Source: Rhodanobacter sp. C03
Lineage (GTDB): Bacteria > Pseudomonadota > Gammaproteobacteria > Xanthomonadales > Rhodanobacteraceae
Direction: 5' to 3'
DNA: 64,000 bases
NCBI RefSeq assembly: GCF_002001175.1
Contig: NZ_MUNT01000001.1
Location: forward strand, 1,240,001-1,304,000
Under the pieces are notes generated by a model. That model was given only the letters and a program-made list of their open reading frames with translations. It did no database searches and was not told the origin of the DNA. Positions 42,259-51,456 of this stretch are shown here, piece by piece (within the stretch, counting starts at the first letter, position 1; every line of letters begins with the position of its first letter). The translations under genes were made by a program, and so were the position numbers.

Positions 42259-43857
42259 TCAGGTGCCGCTCTTAGGTGCAGCGAACATCAGGATGGTGAT
42301 TTCGTTGCCTTCGGGGATTTCCAGGGCCGGGGTGCCCAAGGCGGCAATGCGGGTCTTGAAGGCGTCCAGCTCCTCGCGCTGACCCATCGCCGAGCGGCCG
42401 TTCACCGCCCAGACGCGGCCGCCTTGTTTCCAGCGTGCCAACGCCACGTCGAGTCGCGGCGTCACCAGGGCGGTGTTGCCGATCGGTGCTGCATCCCTGG
42501 GTTGCAGCACGGCGAGCATGGTGGGTGCGTTCGGGTCGCCGGTGAATACCGTGTCGCCGGGGCGAACATTGGCGGCCAGCGTGGCGGCGGCCTTGTCCCA
42601 GCGCGGCTTGGTTTCGGTCCGGTAGACCGGTGCAAGATTGACTGCGCACAGCAGCAACAGTGCGGTAATCGCGGCGGGCACGATCCGACGGGGCAGTGCA
42701 GCGGCGCCGATTCCGGCCAGCACGAAGAACGGTACGGCGCTCCACAGGATATAGCGCGGCAGCACCATGGATTTGACCAGCGAGATGGCCAACAGCAACA
42801 GCGGCAACACCGCGAAGCCCAGCAGCAGGACGCGTCCTTCCAGCCGTCCGCGCATGCGAAGCAGCCCGATGCCGCCCAGCACCGCCACCAGCAATCCGAG
42901 CAACGGTACGGCCGTAGGCAACACGCTGAAACGCACCACGGCGGCCATACGCATCAGATAGGCACTCTTGGCGACGACCCGGAGATTTTTCCAGCTCAAC
43001 GGCGGGATCCAGTCGAATTTCTGCAACATCTGGCCATCGCTGGCCGCCAGAATCGCGCCGTAAAAGGGCACGCAGCACACCAGGATGATGGCTACGCTCA
43101 GCAGCCAGTTGCGCCGGAAGCTGGTCCGCTGCTGCTGCGATTGTTCCTGACGCAGGCTGCACCAGATCAGCAGCAGCGACACGTTGGCGGCGATCAACCA
43201 GGGCGCTGCATCGCCGAGCACATCCAGCGCGCCGATCGTGCCGATCACATAAGCCGCCCAGCCGCGGCGATCGAAGCCGGGATGGCGAATATCCAGCGCA
43301 GCCCGCCCGGGGTTTTGTGCGAGCCGCACCAGGCCCCACAGCGCGACGGTGATCAGCAAGGTGACGAGCGTATACGAGCGCGCTTCCTGGCCGTATTGCA
43401 CCTGCAGCGGCGACAGCGCCATCAACAGTCCGGCGACGATCGCGGCGCTGCGTCCGCCGATGCGCCGTGCGATGACGAACACCATACCGGCCGACATCGC
43501 ACCGAACAGCGCCGACGGTATCCGCAGCCACGCGTCGGCCGAGTCGAACTGCGAAAACAGTTGCAGCATCAGGAAATAACTCGGCATGTGCCGGTTGCTG
43601 AAGCTGTCGGCGATCAGGCCGTCGAGGCCGAGATGAATGCGCTGGTAGGTCAGCGCCTCGTCGAGCCAGAACGGCTGGCTTTCGATGTGGAGCAATCGCG
43701 CCGTCAAGCCGATGAGCAAGACGATCAGCATCCACGCGATGTCGCCACGCAGCCATTTTTCGATGGTGCCGGTTTGCTGGTTGTCGATGGCGATGGGTGC
43801 ACTCAAGGGGAAGCAACCATGCTGCTTGCAAGGGCGATACAAGTGGCCGGGACACAT
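42259..43857 (-). CDS. GT39/ArnT-type membrane glycosyltransferase
   Basis: 532 aa; the N-terminus is uncertain because the first clearly hydrophobic segment begins near residue 40. Ten or more transmembrane helices. The first periplasmic loop carries the family's acidic signature in ESQPFWLDEALTYQRI. LQVQYGQEARSYTLVTLL is another conserved block. Enzymes of this class use polyprenyl-phosphate sugars to modify lipid A, proteins or glycans on the periplasmic side. The acceptor is unknown. No arn operon is adjacent. Confidence 0.8.
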   Translation of the reverse strand: MCPGHLYRPCKQHGCFPLSAPIAIDNQQTGTIEKWLRGDIAWMLIVLLIGLTARLLHIESQPFWLDEALTYQRIHLGLDGLIADSFSNRHMPSYFLMLQLFSQFDSADAWLRIPSALFGAMSAGMVFVIARRIGGRSAAIVAGLLMALSPLQVQYGQEARSYTLVTLLITVALWGLVRLAQNPGRAALDIRHPGFDRRGWAAYVIGTIGALDVLGDAAPWLIAANVSLLLIWCSLRQEQSQQQRTSFRRNWLLSVAIILVCCVPFYGAILAASDGQMLQKFDWIPPLSWKNLRVVAKSAYLMRMAAVVRFSVLPTAVPLLGLLVAVLGGIGLLRMRGRLEGRVLLLGFAVLPLLLLAISLVKSMVLPRYILWSAVPFFVLAGIGAAALPRRIVPAAITALLLLCAVNLAPVYRTETKPRWDKAAATLAANVRPGDTVFTGDPNAPTMLAVLQPRDAAPIGNTALVTPRLDVALARWKQGGRVWAVNGRSAMGQREELDAFKTRIAALGTPALEIPEGNEITILMFAAPKSGT

Positions 43858-44007
43858 CGCTAAACCGTCGTGGAATATTTCATGGACATGACAGTCCAGC
43901 GATCTGTCTCGGGGGGACAGACCAACCTAACGCGTCTGGGATGAATCGGTTGTCAGCCTGAAGTTACACGTTGGGTCGCATTCAGTCCGCTGACCTGGAT
44001 ACAGGCA

Positions 44008-44718
44008 TCAGGTCGGGTAATCGAGCTTCGGGTACCAGTCGCTGCCGCGCCCTTCGGGTGTCACGTCGAGGATGGTCCACAGCGGCATCAGGTCGGGTGC
44101 GCCGCGGGCATCCTGGCCGGGGTCGGCACTTTCGGAACCCATCTCGCCGCTCCAGTAGTGACGGATGCTGCCGTCGCGGCGGGTGAATACGGTGAATGCC
44201 GCATCGTCGCCACCGTTCTTGTCGATGCCGTGGTAATCGCGGCTGAAGTTGCCGTTGATATCGGAATACAGCTTGAGATCGCGCCAGCCGCGTTCACTCG
44301 CGAAGGCGACCAGACGTTCGATCGGCGAGCGTGCAACGACCGCCAGCGCGACGCGCTGCCCGATGTCGCGTGCCTCGCCATTCCATGCACTCAGCAGCGA
44401 CGTGCACATCGGACAGGGGCGCTCTCGCTGCGGACCGAACATGTAGCTGTAGACGACCAAGGTTTGCTTGTCGCCGAACAGGCCGGCCAGATCGAGCGGC
44501 CCGTCTTTGCCTTCGAAGCGGTAGTCGCCGGTCACCTCACCGCCGGGTGGCAGCGCGCGGCGCTGCTCGGCCACGCGTTCGATGTGCCGGCGCAGTTCGA
44601 TCTCCTCGACCAGCAACGCATGGCGCGCACGGCGATAGTCGGCACTTTCGTTCGGGAACGTCATGCTGCTTCGCTTCGCCATTTCGGCGGCGGGGACGAG
44701 AGTGGGGCTGTCGGGCAT
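44008..44718 (-). CDS. DUF899 thioredoxin-like protein
   Basis: 236 aa, start at the ATG with AGGAGA 7 bp upstream. It shows the DUF899 layout: a long N-terminal helix (DYRRARHALLVEEIELRRHIERV), DYRFEGKDGPLDLAGLFGDKQTLVVYSYMFG, then RPCPMCTSLLSAWNG with a CxxC pair in the thioredoxin-like position, and YHGIDKNGGDDAAFTVFTR. Members are predicted dithiol-disulfide oxidoreductases of unknown substrate. The GST gene begins and ends just upstream (25-bp gap), probably the same operon. Confidence 0.85.
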   Translation of the reverse strand: MPDSPTLVPAAEMAKRSSMTFPNESADYRRARHALLVEEIELRRHIERVAEQRRALPPGGEVTGDYRFEGKDGPLDLAGLFGDKQTLVVYSYMFGPQRERPCPMCTSLLSAWNGEARDIGQRVALAVVARSPIERLVAFASERGWRDLKLYSDINGNFSRDYHGIDKNGGDDAAFTVFTRRDGSIRHYWSGEMGSESADPGQDARGAPDLMPLWTILDVTPEGRGSDWYPKLDYPT

Positions 44719-44743
44719 GGTCAATCTCCTGGGGAGCGAAAGG

Positions 44744-45403
44744 TCAGTCGCGGTCGGGCGCGCCGAGCGGGAACAGCGGGCGATACGGGCGTGCCTCGTC
44801 GACGGCGCGCGCGAACGACGGGCGCGCAAGCAACCGTTTCCGGTAGGCAATCACGTTGGAGAACGAGGTATCGATGCGATGCGTCCAGTCGGCATAGAAC
44901 AGGAATGGCGCGGCGCCGCAGTCAGCGAGGCTGAAGCTGCCACCGGCCGCCCATTCGCGGTCGGCCATGACCTTGTCGAGCCAGCCGTAGGCGGTATCGA
45001 GCATCGCGCGTGCGTCGGCGACGCCACGCGCGTCGTGCTCTGCTTCCGGGCGCAGGCTATCGGCGACGATCTTCTGCTGAGGTGTCGAGATGTAGTTGTC
45101 GAAGAAGCGGTCCATGCTGCGGACCTCAAGCGCGGCGCGGGCATCCGTAGGCAGCAGCGACACCGGCCCCGGATGAAGCAGGCCGAGGTATTCGATGATG
45201 ATGCTTGCCTCGGTGATCGTGCGGCCGGCATCCACCAGCACGGGAAAGCGCTTCAACGGCCATAGCGCCGCGAATTCCTGCAGTGCTTCAGGGTTCTCGT
45301 TCGACAGCAGTCGCCATTCGAACGGAGTGCCGTTTTCGTACAGGGCAACCAGGGCCTTCTGGCAGTAGGAGGAAAAGGGGTGGGCATAGAGCTTCAAGGT
45401 CAT
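44744..45403 (-). CDS. Glutathione S-transferase
   Basis: 219 aa. N-terminal thioredoxin-like domain (1-78) with LYAHPFSSYCQKALVALYENG, cis-Pro54 in KRFPVLVDAG and the ITEASIIIEYL glutathione-binding segment. The C-terminal helical domain includes MLDTAYGWLDKVMADREWAAGGSFSLADCGAAPFL (in two blocks), the usual GST N-capping region. A catalytic Ser or Cys near residues 11-14 is likely. Cytosolic detoxification role. Upstream gene of a pair with DUF899. Confidence 0.92.
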   Translation of the reverse strand: MTLKLYAHPFSSYCQKALVALYENGTPFEWRLLSNENPEALQEFAALWPLKRFPVLVDAGRTITEASIIIEYLGLLHPGPVSLLPTDARAALEVRSMDRFFDNYISTPQQKIVADSLRPEAEHDARGVADARAMLDTAYGWLDKVMADREWAAGGSFSLADCGAAPFLFYADWTHRIDTSFSNVIAYRKRLLARPSFARAVDEARPYRPLFPLGAPDRD

Positions 45404-45564
45404 CGTGGGTCACCACTGGATCAAGAAAGGGCTGTTTTACCTGACGACGAACGGGATCGAGGGAAATCGACACGCAATCAGCGGATCCGGGCCACCACTG
45501 CTGACACGATGTTGTCAGCAGCCCCGGGGCACGCTATGCACACCTCCCGTCGCCGAGCCTGCCG

Positions 45565-46284
45565 ATGTCTTCATCGAGCCTCACCCTGTACGCCACCCGG
45601 GCCGGCTTCGGTCTGCCCGATACCAGCCCGTTCGTGATCAAGACCGAGGTGCAGCTGAAGATGGCTGGTCTGGCCTATGACAGGACATCCGCCATTCCGC
45701 CGCAGGCACCAAATGGCAAGTTGCCTTTCATCAATGACCACGACGAGGTGATGAGCGATTCCACCTTCATCCGTGCGCATATCGAGCGCAAGTACGGGGT
45801 GGATCTGGATGAGGGTCTGGACGCACGCCAGCGGGCGGAGTCCTGGGCGATCGAGCGTTTGCTCGAGGATCATCTCTACTTCGCCATGGTCTGGTTCCGC
45901 TGGATCGATCCGGAGAACTTTGCCAAGGGCCCGGCGCATTTCGCCGATAGCGCACCCGAAGCAGACCGCGCGCAGTTGCGTCATGACATGCAGGCACGCA
46001 AGGCGGTCGAGCTGCATGCGCAGGGGCTGGGTCGGCATTCGCCCGCGCGTATCGCCGAACTGGGCAAACACTCGATCGACGCGCTATCGCAGTTGCTGGG
46101 CGACAAGCCCTACCTTATGGGCGGATCGTCCGGTGGCGTGGATGCGACCGCCTTCGGCGTGCTCGCCTGCGTCATCACGCCGTTCTTCGATACGCCGTTG
46201 CGTCGTGCGGCGGAGGCTCATCCGAACCTGGTCGATTACGTCGCCCGCATGATGCAACGCTATTACCCTGAACACGTATGGTGA
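45565..46284 (+). CDS. GST-like protein of the Faxc/metaxin type
   Basis: 239 aa. The N-domain (LYATRAGFGLPDTSPFVIKTEVQLKMAGL, IPPQAPNGKLPFINDHDEVMSDSTFIRAHIE) is a GST-like thioredoxin fold with Pro-rich loops, and the C-domain carries YLMGGSSGGVDATAFGVLACVITPFF. The C-terminal DATAFG-type motif and LPFI block resemble the failed-axon-connections/metaxin group found also in bacteria. Glutathione activity is uncertain. Divergent from the canonical GST gene at 45403. Confidence 0.8.
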   Translation: MSSSSLTLYATRAGFGLPDTSPFVIKTEVQLKMAGLAYDRTSAIPPQAPNGKLPFINDHDEVMSDSTFIRAHIERKYGVDLDEGLDARQRAESWAIERLLEDHLYFAMVWFRWIDPENFAKGPAHFADSAPEADRAQLRHDMQARKAVELHAQGLGRHSPARIAELGKHSIDALSQLLGDKPYLMGGSSGGVDATAFGVLACVITPFFDTPLRRAAEAHPNLVDYVARMMQRYYPEHVW

Positions 46285-46356
46285 ACCATGGGGCCAACGC
46301 CTGCGACTTTTCGCACGACTTGGTCTTACCCTGCGCAAACTATTGCTGGCAGGCGA

Positions 46357-47469
46357 ATGAAAGGGCAAATGAACACACTCAACCTGTGCCGGAGCTGCTT
46401 TCTGTTTTGTATTCTGGTGGCTGTGTCGCTGCCCGGTCCTGGTCACGCACAGGAAAGTGCGGCCGCGTCATGGACCGATCATTCGGGCATGGAAGTCGAT
46501 GGAGCCAACGTTCATCCTGAGCTTGCGGATGAGGCGGCCGGCACGGTAGGTATTGCCGATGCTTCGCAGCTTGCTCCCGCACCGTATTCGATACGTCAGA
46601 GCCGGGACGATGCATGGTGGACCGGCCCCATGCTGGCCAACTCGGCCGAAACATTGCCGCCCGGCCACTTCCTGGTCGAGCCTTATGTTTACGATGTGCA
46701 TTCCAGTCACGTGGACGGCTTTGGATCGCGCGCTTACATGCTTTACGGGCTCGCACAAAACCTGACGGTCGGTTTCATCCCCATCGTGGGTTACAACAGG
46801 ATTGCCGATGGCCGGAATAGTTCGGGTGTCGGGCTGGGCGATATCGGCGTGCAAGCCCAGTACCGGCTGACGGAATTCCATGAGGGCAGCTGGATGCCGA
46901 CGATGGCCATCCAGGTGCAGGAGACCTTGCCGACCGGCAGGTACGACCAGTTGGGGCAGCGGCCGAGCAATGGGTTCGGCGGCGGAGCCTATGCGACCAC
47001 CTTGGCGATCAACTCCCAGACCTATTTCTGGTTGCCCAACGGCCGCATTGTGCGCATGCGCTTCAACGTGTCGAAGACGTTTTCCAACAAGGCGGACGTG
47101 CAGGGCGTGAGTGTCTACGGCACCGGGAATGGTTTCCGCGGCAGCGCCAGGCCCGGCAATGCCGTCTTCGTGGATGCAGCATGGGAATACAGCCTGACAA
47201 GACGCTGGGTGCTCGCGCTCGATGCCACATACAGCCACGACAGCAACACCCGCGTGAACGGGTATGACGTGGTGGATGCAGGCAGTACGCTGCCATTGCC
47301 TGGAGTCCGGTTGAACTCGGGTTCCAGCGTGGCGTTCGGCGTTGCGCCCGCCATCGAATACAACTGGACTCCCAGTCTTGGCGTCCTGCTTGGCACTCGC
47401 GTGATTCTCGGCAACCACAGCACGGTCCCCACGATCACACCGGCGCTGGCACTCAACTATGTCCATTGA
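46357..47469 (+). CDS. Outer-membrane beta-barrel protein (Phenol_MetA_deg-like transporter)
   Basis: 370 aa; ATGs at 46357 and 46369 both give a signal peptide (CRSCFLFCILVAVSLPGPGHA). The mature part alternates beta strands typical of porin-like barrels: LPPGHFLVEPYVYD, LYGLAQNLTVGFIPIVGYN, GVGLGDIGVQAQYRLTEF, MAIQVQETLPTGRYD, and a C-terminal strand ending in an aromatic-His pair (ALNYVH). This is the pattern of the MetA-pathway phenol-degradation barrel family. Substrate unknown. The next gene is 65 bp downstream. Confidence 0.8.
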   Translation: MKGQMNTLNLCRSCFLFCILVAVSLPGPGHAQESAAASWTDHSGMEVDGANVHPELADEAAGTVGIADASQLAPAPYSIRQSRDDAWWTGPMLANSAETLPPGHFLVEPYVYDVHSSHVDGFGSRAYMLYGLAQNLTVGFIPIVGYNRIADGRNSSGVGLGDIGVQAQYRLTEFHEGSWMPTMAIQVQETLPTGRYDQLGQRPSNGFGGGAYATTLAINSQTYFWLPNGRIVRMRFNVSKTFSNKADVQGVSVYGTGNGFRGSARPGNAVFVDAAWEYSLTRRWVLALDATYSHDSNTRVNGYDVVDAGSTLPLPGVRLNSGSSVAFGVAPAIEYNWTPSLGVLLGTRVILGNHSTVPTITPALALNYVH

Positions 47470-47534
47470 GGTTTAATCTAGCGAGCCGGGAAAGACTGCT
47501 TCGATCACAAGTCGTACTTCAGGAGGTCATCATT

Positions 47535-48302
47535 ATGAAGCTCCACCGTTTTTTGATTGCCGCTGCTGCTCTGGTTGCATGGACCGGTGTGCCGGCGAAA
47601 TCGGCTTCGGACGTGCCGGCATACATTGCCAGTGCGGTGGCCGATGCCGGCCGGCCAGCGGATGACAAGACCCAGGATGCGAACCGCAAGCCCGAAGAGG
47701 TGCTGGCCTTCGCTGGGGTCAAACCGGGCGACAAGGTCGTTGATCTCATGCCGGGGTCCGGCTACTACACGCGCATCTTCAGCAAGATCGCTGGTGTCCA
47801 GGGCAAGGTCTACGCACTGCAGCCAGCGGAAATGAAAAAGATTGCGCCGAAGAGGCTGCAAAGCCTGATGACGTTTGCAGGCACCCCGGCTTATCCGAAC
47901 GTGGTGGTTCTGGTTCAGCCTATCGCCGCGATCAAGCTTCCCGAGCGCGTCGATATGGTATGGACGTCCCAGAACTATCACGACCTGCATGATCCCTTCA
48001 TGGGTTCGCTGGACATGGCGCACTTCAATAAATCCGTTTTCGATGCCTTGAAGCCTGGCGGCATTTTCCTGGTGCTCGACCATGCCGCCGCCGATGGCAG
48101 CGGCATCTCCAGGACGAACGACCTGCACCGAATCGATCCCGCGTCGGTAAAGGCCGAAGTCACTGCTGCCGGCTTCGAGTTCGTCGGCGAGAGCAAGGTT
48201 CTGCGCAATCCCGGGGACGATCACTCGCTTGCGATCTTTGACAAGTCGATCAAAGGCAAAACCGACAAATTCATCTACAAGTTCCGCAAGCCGTTGAACT
48301 AG
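47535..48302 (+). CDS. Signal-peptide-bearing class I methyltransferase-fold protein
   Basis: 255 aa; AGGAGG 8 bp before the ATG fixes the start, leaving a clear signal peptide (KLHRFLIAAAALVAWTGVPA). The rest is a class I methyltransferase fold: GVKPGDKVVDLMPGSGYYTRIFSKIAG (SAM motif I), VYALQPAEM, DMVWTSQNYHDLHDP, LKPGGIFLVLDHAAADGSG. S-adenosylmethionine is not expected in the periplasm, so either the protein is retained inside, uses another ligand, or has changed role. A perfect palindromic terminator follows. Confidence 0.85.
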   Translation: MKLHRFLIAAAALVAWTGVPAKSASDVPAYIASAVADAGRPADDKTQDANRKPEEVLAFAGVKPGDKVVDLMPGSGYYTRIFSKIAGVQGKVYALQPAEMKKIAPKRLQSLMTFAGTPAYPNVVVLVQPIAAIKLPERVDMVWTSQNYHDLHDPFMGSLDMAHFNKSVFDALKPGGIFLVLDHAAADGSGISRTNDLHRIDPASVKAEVTAAGFEFVGESKVLRNPGDDHSLAIFDKSIKGKTDKFIYKFRKPLN

Positions 48303-48330
48303 GCCACGAACAGGGTGCGCGGTGGTTGAG

Positions 48331-48364
48331 CGAAGTGCCTGGTGCCATGGCACCAGGCACTTCG
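48331..48364. terminator. Perfect palindrome, convergent terminator
   Basis: 34 bp with 17-bp arms and no spacer (CGAAGTGCCTGGTGCCA and its complement), between the methyltransferase-like gene and the convergent FUSC gene. Best read as a bidirectional terminator. Confidence 0.75.
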
Positions 48365-48387
48365 CGGGATGAAGCAAGCAGAGAACT

Positions 48388-49836
48388 CTATTCGGGTTCT
48401 CGAACCGTGCTCTCCGGATGGTTTTCCAGCGAACGGCACAAGTTTCGCAACGCCTGCTGCAACTCTGTGGGCTCATGCATTGCCTTGCGCGCTGCGCCGA
48501 CAGCACGGCGTACGAGGCCCGGCGTCTCGCCTTTTTCGATCAGTGCGACTGCGGGATCCCGGCATGCCGCCAGCGCATCCACCCAGTCAGCCTGCTGCAT
48601 GGTCCGGAAGTGCCGGGTGACCAGACGGCTGGCCCGGAATGCCGGGGCGACCTGTTCCACGGACGCGATGGCTGCAACGAAATCATCGGGCCGGCGCGTT
48701 GGCGTGGCCGGATCCAGCGCATCGGCGAGGATCGCCAGCGTGTCGGCGATCCGCCGCCGCAACACGGCGGTCGATCGCACGGGCAGCACGAACCACGCGG
48801 AGGCGACACCGATGATCGCTCCGATCACGATTTCCTCCAGGCGGGGCCACAGGATGAGTGGTGCCGACGAACCCGAGAAGCCCTGCAGCAGGGCCAGCGC
48901 GAGGGTGACGAACAGCGCCCACCACGCGTAACCCAGCGGGCGCAGCCACACTCCGAGAAAAATCGCGGTGAGAATCAACAGGACGGTGGTGGTGTCGTGC
49001 GAGCCGAGGTGCAGGGTGAACGTCAAGGCGAGCAGGGTGCCGGCTGCCGCGCCCAGTACGCGCAACACGCTCTTGTACGCGACATCCAGCCGGCCACGGT
49101 TGCCACTGATGACGATGAACGTGGTGAGCACGATCCACGCCCAGCGTTCGGCGAAAAAGACGTAGCCCACCACGAAGGACATCGCCAGCGCGACAGCCAT
49201 CTGGATGGCCATCCGGGTGCTGGCGATGGGACGCAGCGAACCCTCGCGTGACGGCGCCGGTTCAGGCGCCGGATGTTCCTGCATGCGCGCTGGCGGCAGA
49301 AAATGCACGCGACGGGCCAGCGCATGCAGCACGCTCACCCACAGCAGCGCCAGCAACGCAATGAGGATCGGCACCAGCGACGCCGGGATCGCGCTGGTGG
49401 GGTCCGCCCGGATATGCGGTGTAGTGAGCAGCACCACGAACGGCAGCGCGATCAACGAGCTGGCTCGCCGCGTCATCGGGCCGAACCGGCGCAACCAGAT
49501 CGAAAGGAACATGCCGGCAACGAAGACCAGCGCGCCAATCCATGGTGCGCGATGCAACAGCATGCCGACGCCGACCGCGACCAAACCGACCACTGGCAGG
49601 GCGATGGCCGCCTCGATGCGGCCACGCAGATCACGATCGAGATGGCTGCGCGAAAGCGACAGGCTCAACACCACCGCCAGCACGACCGGCCCTGGCCCCG
49701 GCGCGATTGCCAGTGCGCACAGAAGTGTGGCTATGGCTGCCAGCATAGTCACGCAGGCCTCCCGCAGCGACTGCAGCACGATGGCAATTTTCGCTGCGCT
49801 GCCGAATGGCTGGTTTGTCGTCGAAGCAGAGATCAT
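48388..49836 (-). CDS. FUSC-family membrane transporter (aromatic acid exporter-like)
   Basis: 482 aa from the ATG beginning ISASTTNQPFGSAAK; a longer start would overlap the next gene. Two hydrophobic halves of five to six helices each are linked by a cytosolic stretch (about 195-235), as in FUSC/YccS/AaeB-type proteins. The second half begins TRMAIQMAVALAMSFVVGYVFF and contains WAWIVLTTFIVISGNRG, the FUSC signature. A C-terminal cytosolic helical region follows. Probable efflux of organic acids. 67 bp from the serine hydrolase gene upstream, so possibly one transcript. Confidence 0.85.
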   Translation of the reverse strand: MISASTTNQPFGSAAKIAIVLQSLREACVTMLAAIATLLCALAIAPGPGPVVLAVVLSLSLSRSHLDRDLRGRIEAAIALPVVGLVAVGVGMLLHRAPWIGALVFVAGMFLSIWLRRFGPMTRRASSLIALPFVVLLTTPHIRADPTSAIPASLVPILIALLALLWVSVLHALARRVHFLPPARMQEHPAPEPAPSREGSLRPIASTRMAIQMAVALAMSFVVGYVFFAERWAWIVLTTFIVISGNRGRLDVAYKSVLRVLGAAAGTLLALTFTLHLGSHDTTTVLLILTAIFLGVWLRPLGYAWWALFVTLALALLQGFSGSSAPLILWPRLEEIVIGAIIGVASAWFVLPVRSTAVLRRRIADTLAILADALDPATPTRRPDDFVAAIASVEQVAPAFRASRLVTRHFRTMQQADWVDALAACRDPAVALIEKGETPGLVRRAVGAARKAMHEPTELQQALRNLCRSLENHPESTVREPE

Positions 49837-49903
49837 TCGTGTCACTGGAGAATCGGTAATGGAATGGGTCGTGGGACGCAGGACTGGCGAGGAAGGTGGC
49901 GTG

Positions 49904-51292
49904 CTAGTGCACCGCCGCTGACACATCGTTGATCAGTCGCACCAGACCACGCATGTCGAAGTTCGGCGGATCGAGGGTGGAACCCAGCCGCACGATCACC
50001 AGCCGTCTGGACGGCACAATGACGATGCGTTGCCCGTTCATTCCCGAGGCGAAGTACGCATCGCCGGGCATGCCGGCGATGATGTGGCTGCCGTCCGCTT
50101 CGGTGCCGGTATTGGTCCAGAAGCCAGAGCCGTAGATGCTGTCGAGCGTCTGCTTGCTGACATAGGCGCTCCAGCCTGCAGGCAGGATGCGGCGGCCGTC
50201 GAGCATGCCGTCGTCGAGATAGAGCTGGCCGAAGCGCGCCCAATCGCGGGCGGAGGCATAAATGCGGGTGGAGCCGACCAGGGTTTGCGCGCCGTCGAAT
50301 TCCATCAGCACATGCTGCATGCCAAGTGGATCGAACAGCTCGCGGTGCGCGAAACGGATCAGGCCGGGCGCGCCGCCGCCGATGGTGTCGCGCAGGACGC
50401 CACCAAGGATCAGGGTGTTGCCGCTGGTGTATTCCCACTGCGTTCCAGGCGGTATGCGCAGCGCGGCATTGGCGGCGTACGCGGCCATGTCCTTTTTCAG
50501 GAGCAACATAGTGGACACCGGATCGAAGCCGCTGTCGTCCTCGGTGAGGTCGAGTCCTGAGGTCATCCGCGACAACTGGTCTAGCGTGATGTGCCCACGC
50601 GGATCGCCAGCTGCTTTCCACGCCTGCACCGGTGCCGGTGCTTGCATGTCCAGCTTGCCCTGGCGGACCAGGATGCCGAGCAGCGTGTTCACCACCGACT
50701 TGCTCATCGAGTAACCGAGTTGCGGCGTGTTCGGATCGAAGCCGGTGGCGTAGCGTTCGGCGATGAGCTTGCCGTCGTGCAGCACAACGATCGCGTGCAC
50801 GTTGCGGCGCGGGCCGTTGGCCGGTTCCGCAAAAGCATGTGCCAGCGCGTCGACGATGGCCGGGTCGGTGTTGACGACCGGCGCCGCGGAGGTTGCCGCG
50901 AGTGATGCCACTTCACGTGCTGCCTGCAGGGTTGCCGCATCCGGGGTCATCGTGGGCAACGCGCATCCGTAGCCGGGGTAGTAGGTCGCCACGCTGGTGA
51001 AGCGGCCACGCCATTGCGCGGTGACGGTTCGCTGCGCGGTATCGACGGCATAGCGCAGGTGCGGCAGCAGGATGTGCATGCCCTGCATCGGCGCGATGTT
51101 CTCGGCAAACACCCGATCCGCTGCCAGGCCGGAAACGAACACATCCGCGCACAGCGTCTGCGCGACATTGGCGGTGGCGACCTGCAGCGCCCGGTCCGGC
51201 CGTTTCCACGCGACAAGCGTGGCCAGCACCATAGCCAGTGCGAACACGATGCCGAGCATCGTCCCGAGAAATTTTTTCAAGCGGTTTGGCAC
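49904..51292 (-). CDS. Serine hydrolase (class C beta-lactamase/penicillin-binding fold)
   Basis: 462 aa from a GTG with AAGGA 5 bp upstream; ATGs at 51325 and 51316 lack such a site. An N-terminal anchor (FLGTMLGIVFALAMVLATLVAW) places the enzyme in the periplasm. The catalytic Ser195 and Lys198 are in YSMSKSVVNTLLG; the tyrosine is probably Tyr288 in WEYTSGNTL. HAIVVLHDGKLIAERYATGF precedes the active site. This family includes esterases, 6-aminohexanoate-dimer hydrolase-like enzymes and D-peptidases. No evidence for true beta-lactamase activity. Confidence 0.88.
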   Translation of the reverse strand: MPNRLKKFLGTMLGIVFALAMVLATLVAWKRPDRALQVATANVAQTLCADVFVSGLAADRVFAENIAPMQGMHILLPHLRYAVDTAQRTVTAQWRGRFTSVATYYPGYGCALPTMTPDAATLQAAREVASLAATSAAPVVNTDPAIVDALAHAFAEPANGPRRNVHAIVVLHDGKLIAERYATGFDPNTPQLGYSMSKSVVNTLLGILVRQGKLDMQAPAPVQAWKAAGDPRGHITLDQLSRMTSGLDLTEDDSGFDPVSTMLLLKKDMAAYAANAALRIPPGTQWEYTSGNTLILGGVLRDTIGGGAPGLIRFAHRELFDPLGMQHVLMEFDGAQTLVGSTRIYASARDWARFGQLYLDDGMLDGRRILPAGWSAYVSKQTLDSIYGSGFWTNTGTEADGSHIIAGMPGDAYFASGMNGQRIVIVPSRRLVIVRLGSTLDPPNFDMRGLVRLINDVSAAVH

Positions 51293-51456
51293 AAGATTCC
51301 TTTTGCAATGTTCCATGGTGGGCATGGATGACGGGCGCAGTGGGCGCCTCGCATGCCGGTGTCACGCTACCCGATACATCGCGACTCGGGGAGTGACAGA
51401 TGTCAGTCACCGCATGTCATTGTCTTTGGCTGTTTATCTCGAGCCGACAGACGACT

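Noticed and set aside
44003-44098. GGCATCAGGTCGGG present twice, 82 bp apart
   Set aside because: One copy is in the DUF899 coding sequence and the other at its end; too short and unpaired to call a repeat element.
49904-51292. Serine hydrolase as a resistance beta-lactamase
   Set aside because: SxxK and Tyr are shared by many esterases and peptidases of this fold; nothing specific for beta-lactam hydrolysis is seen.
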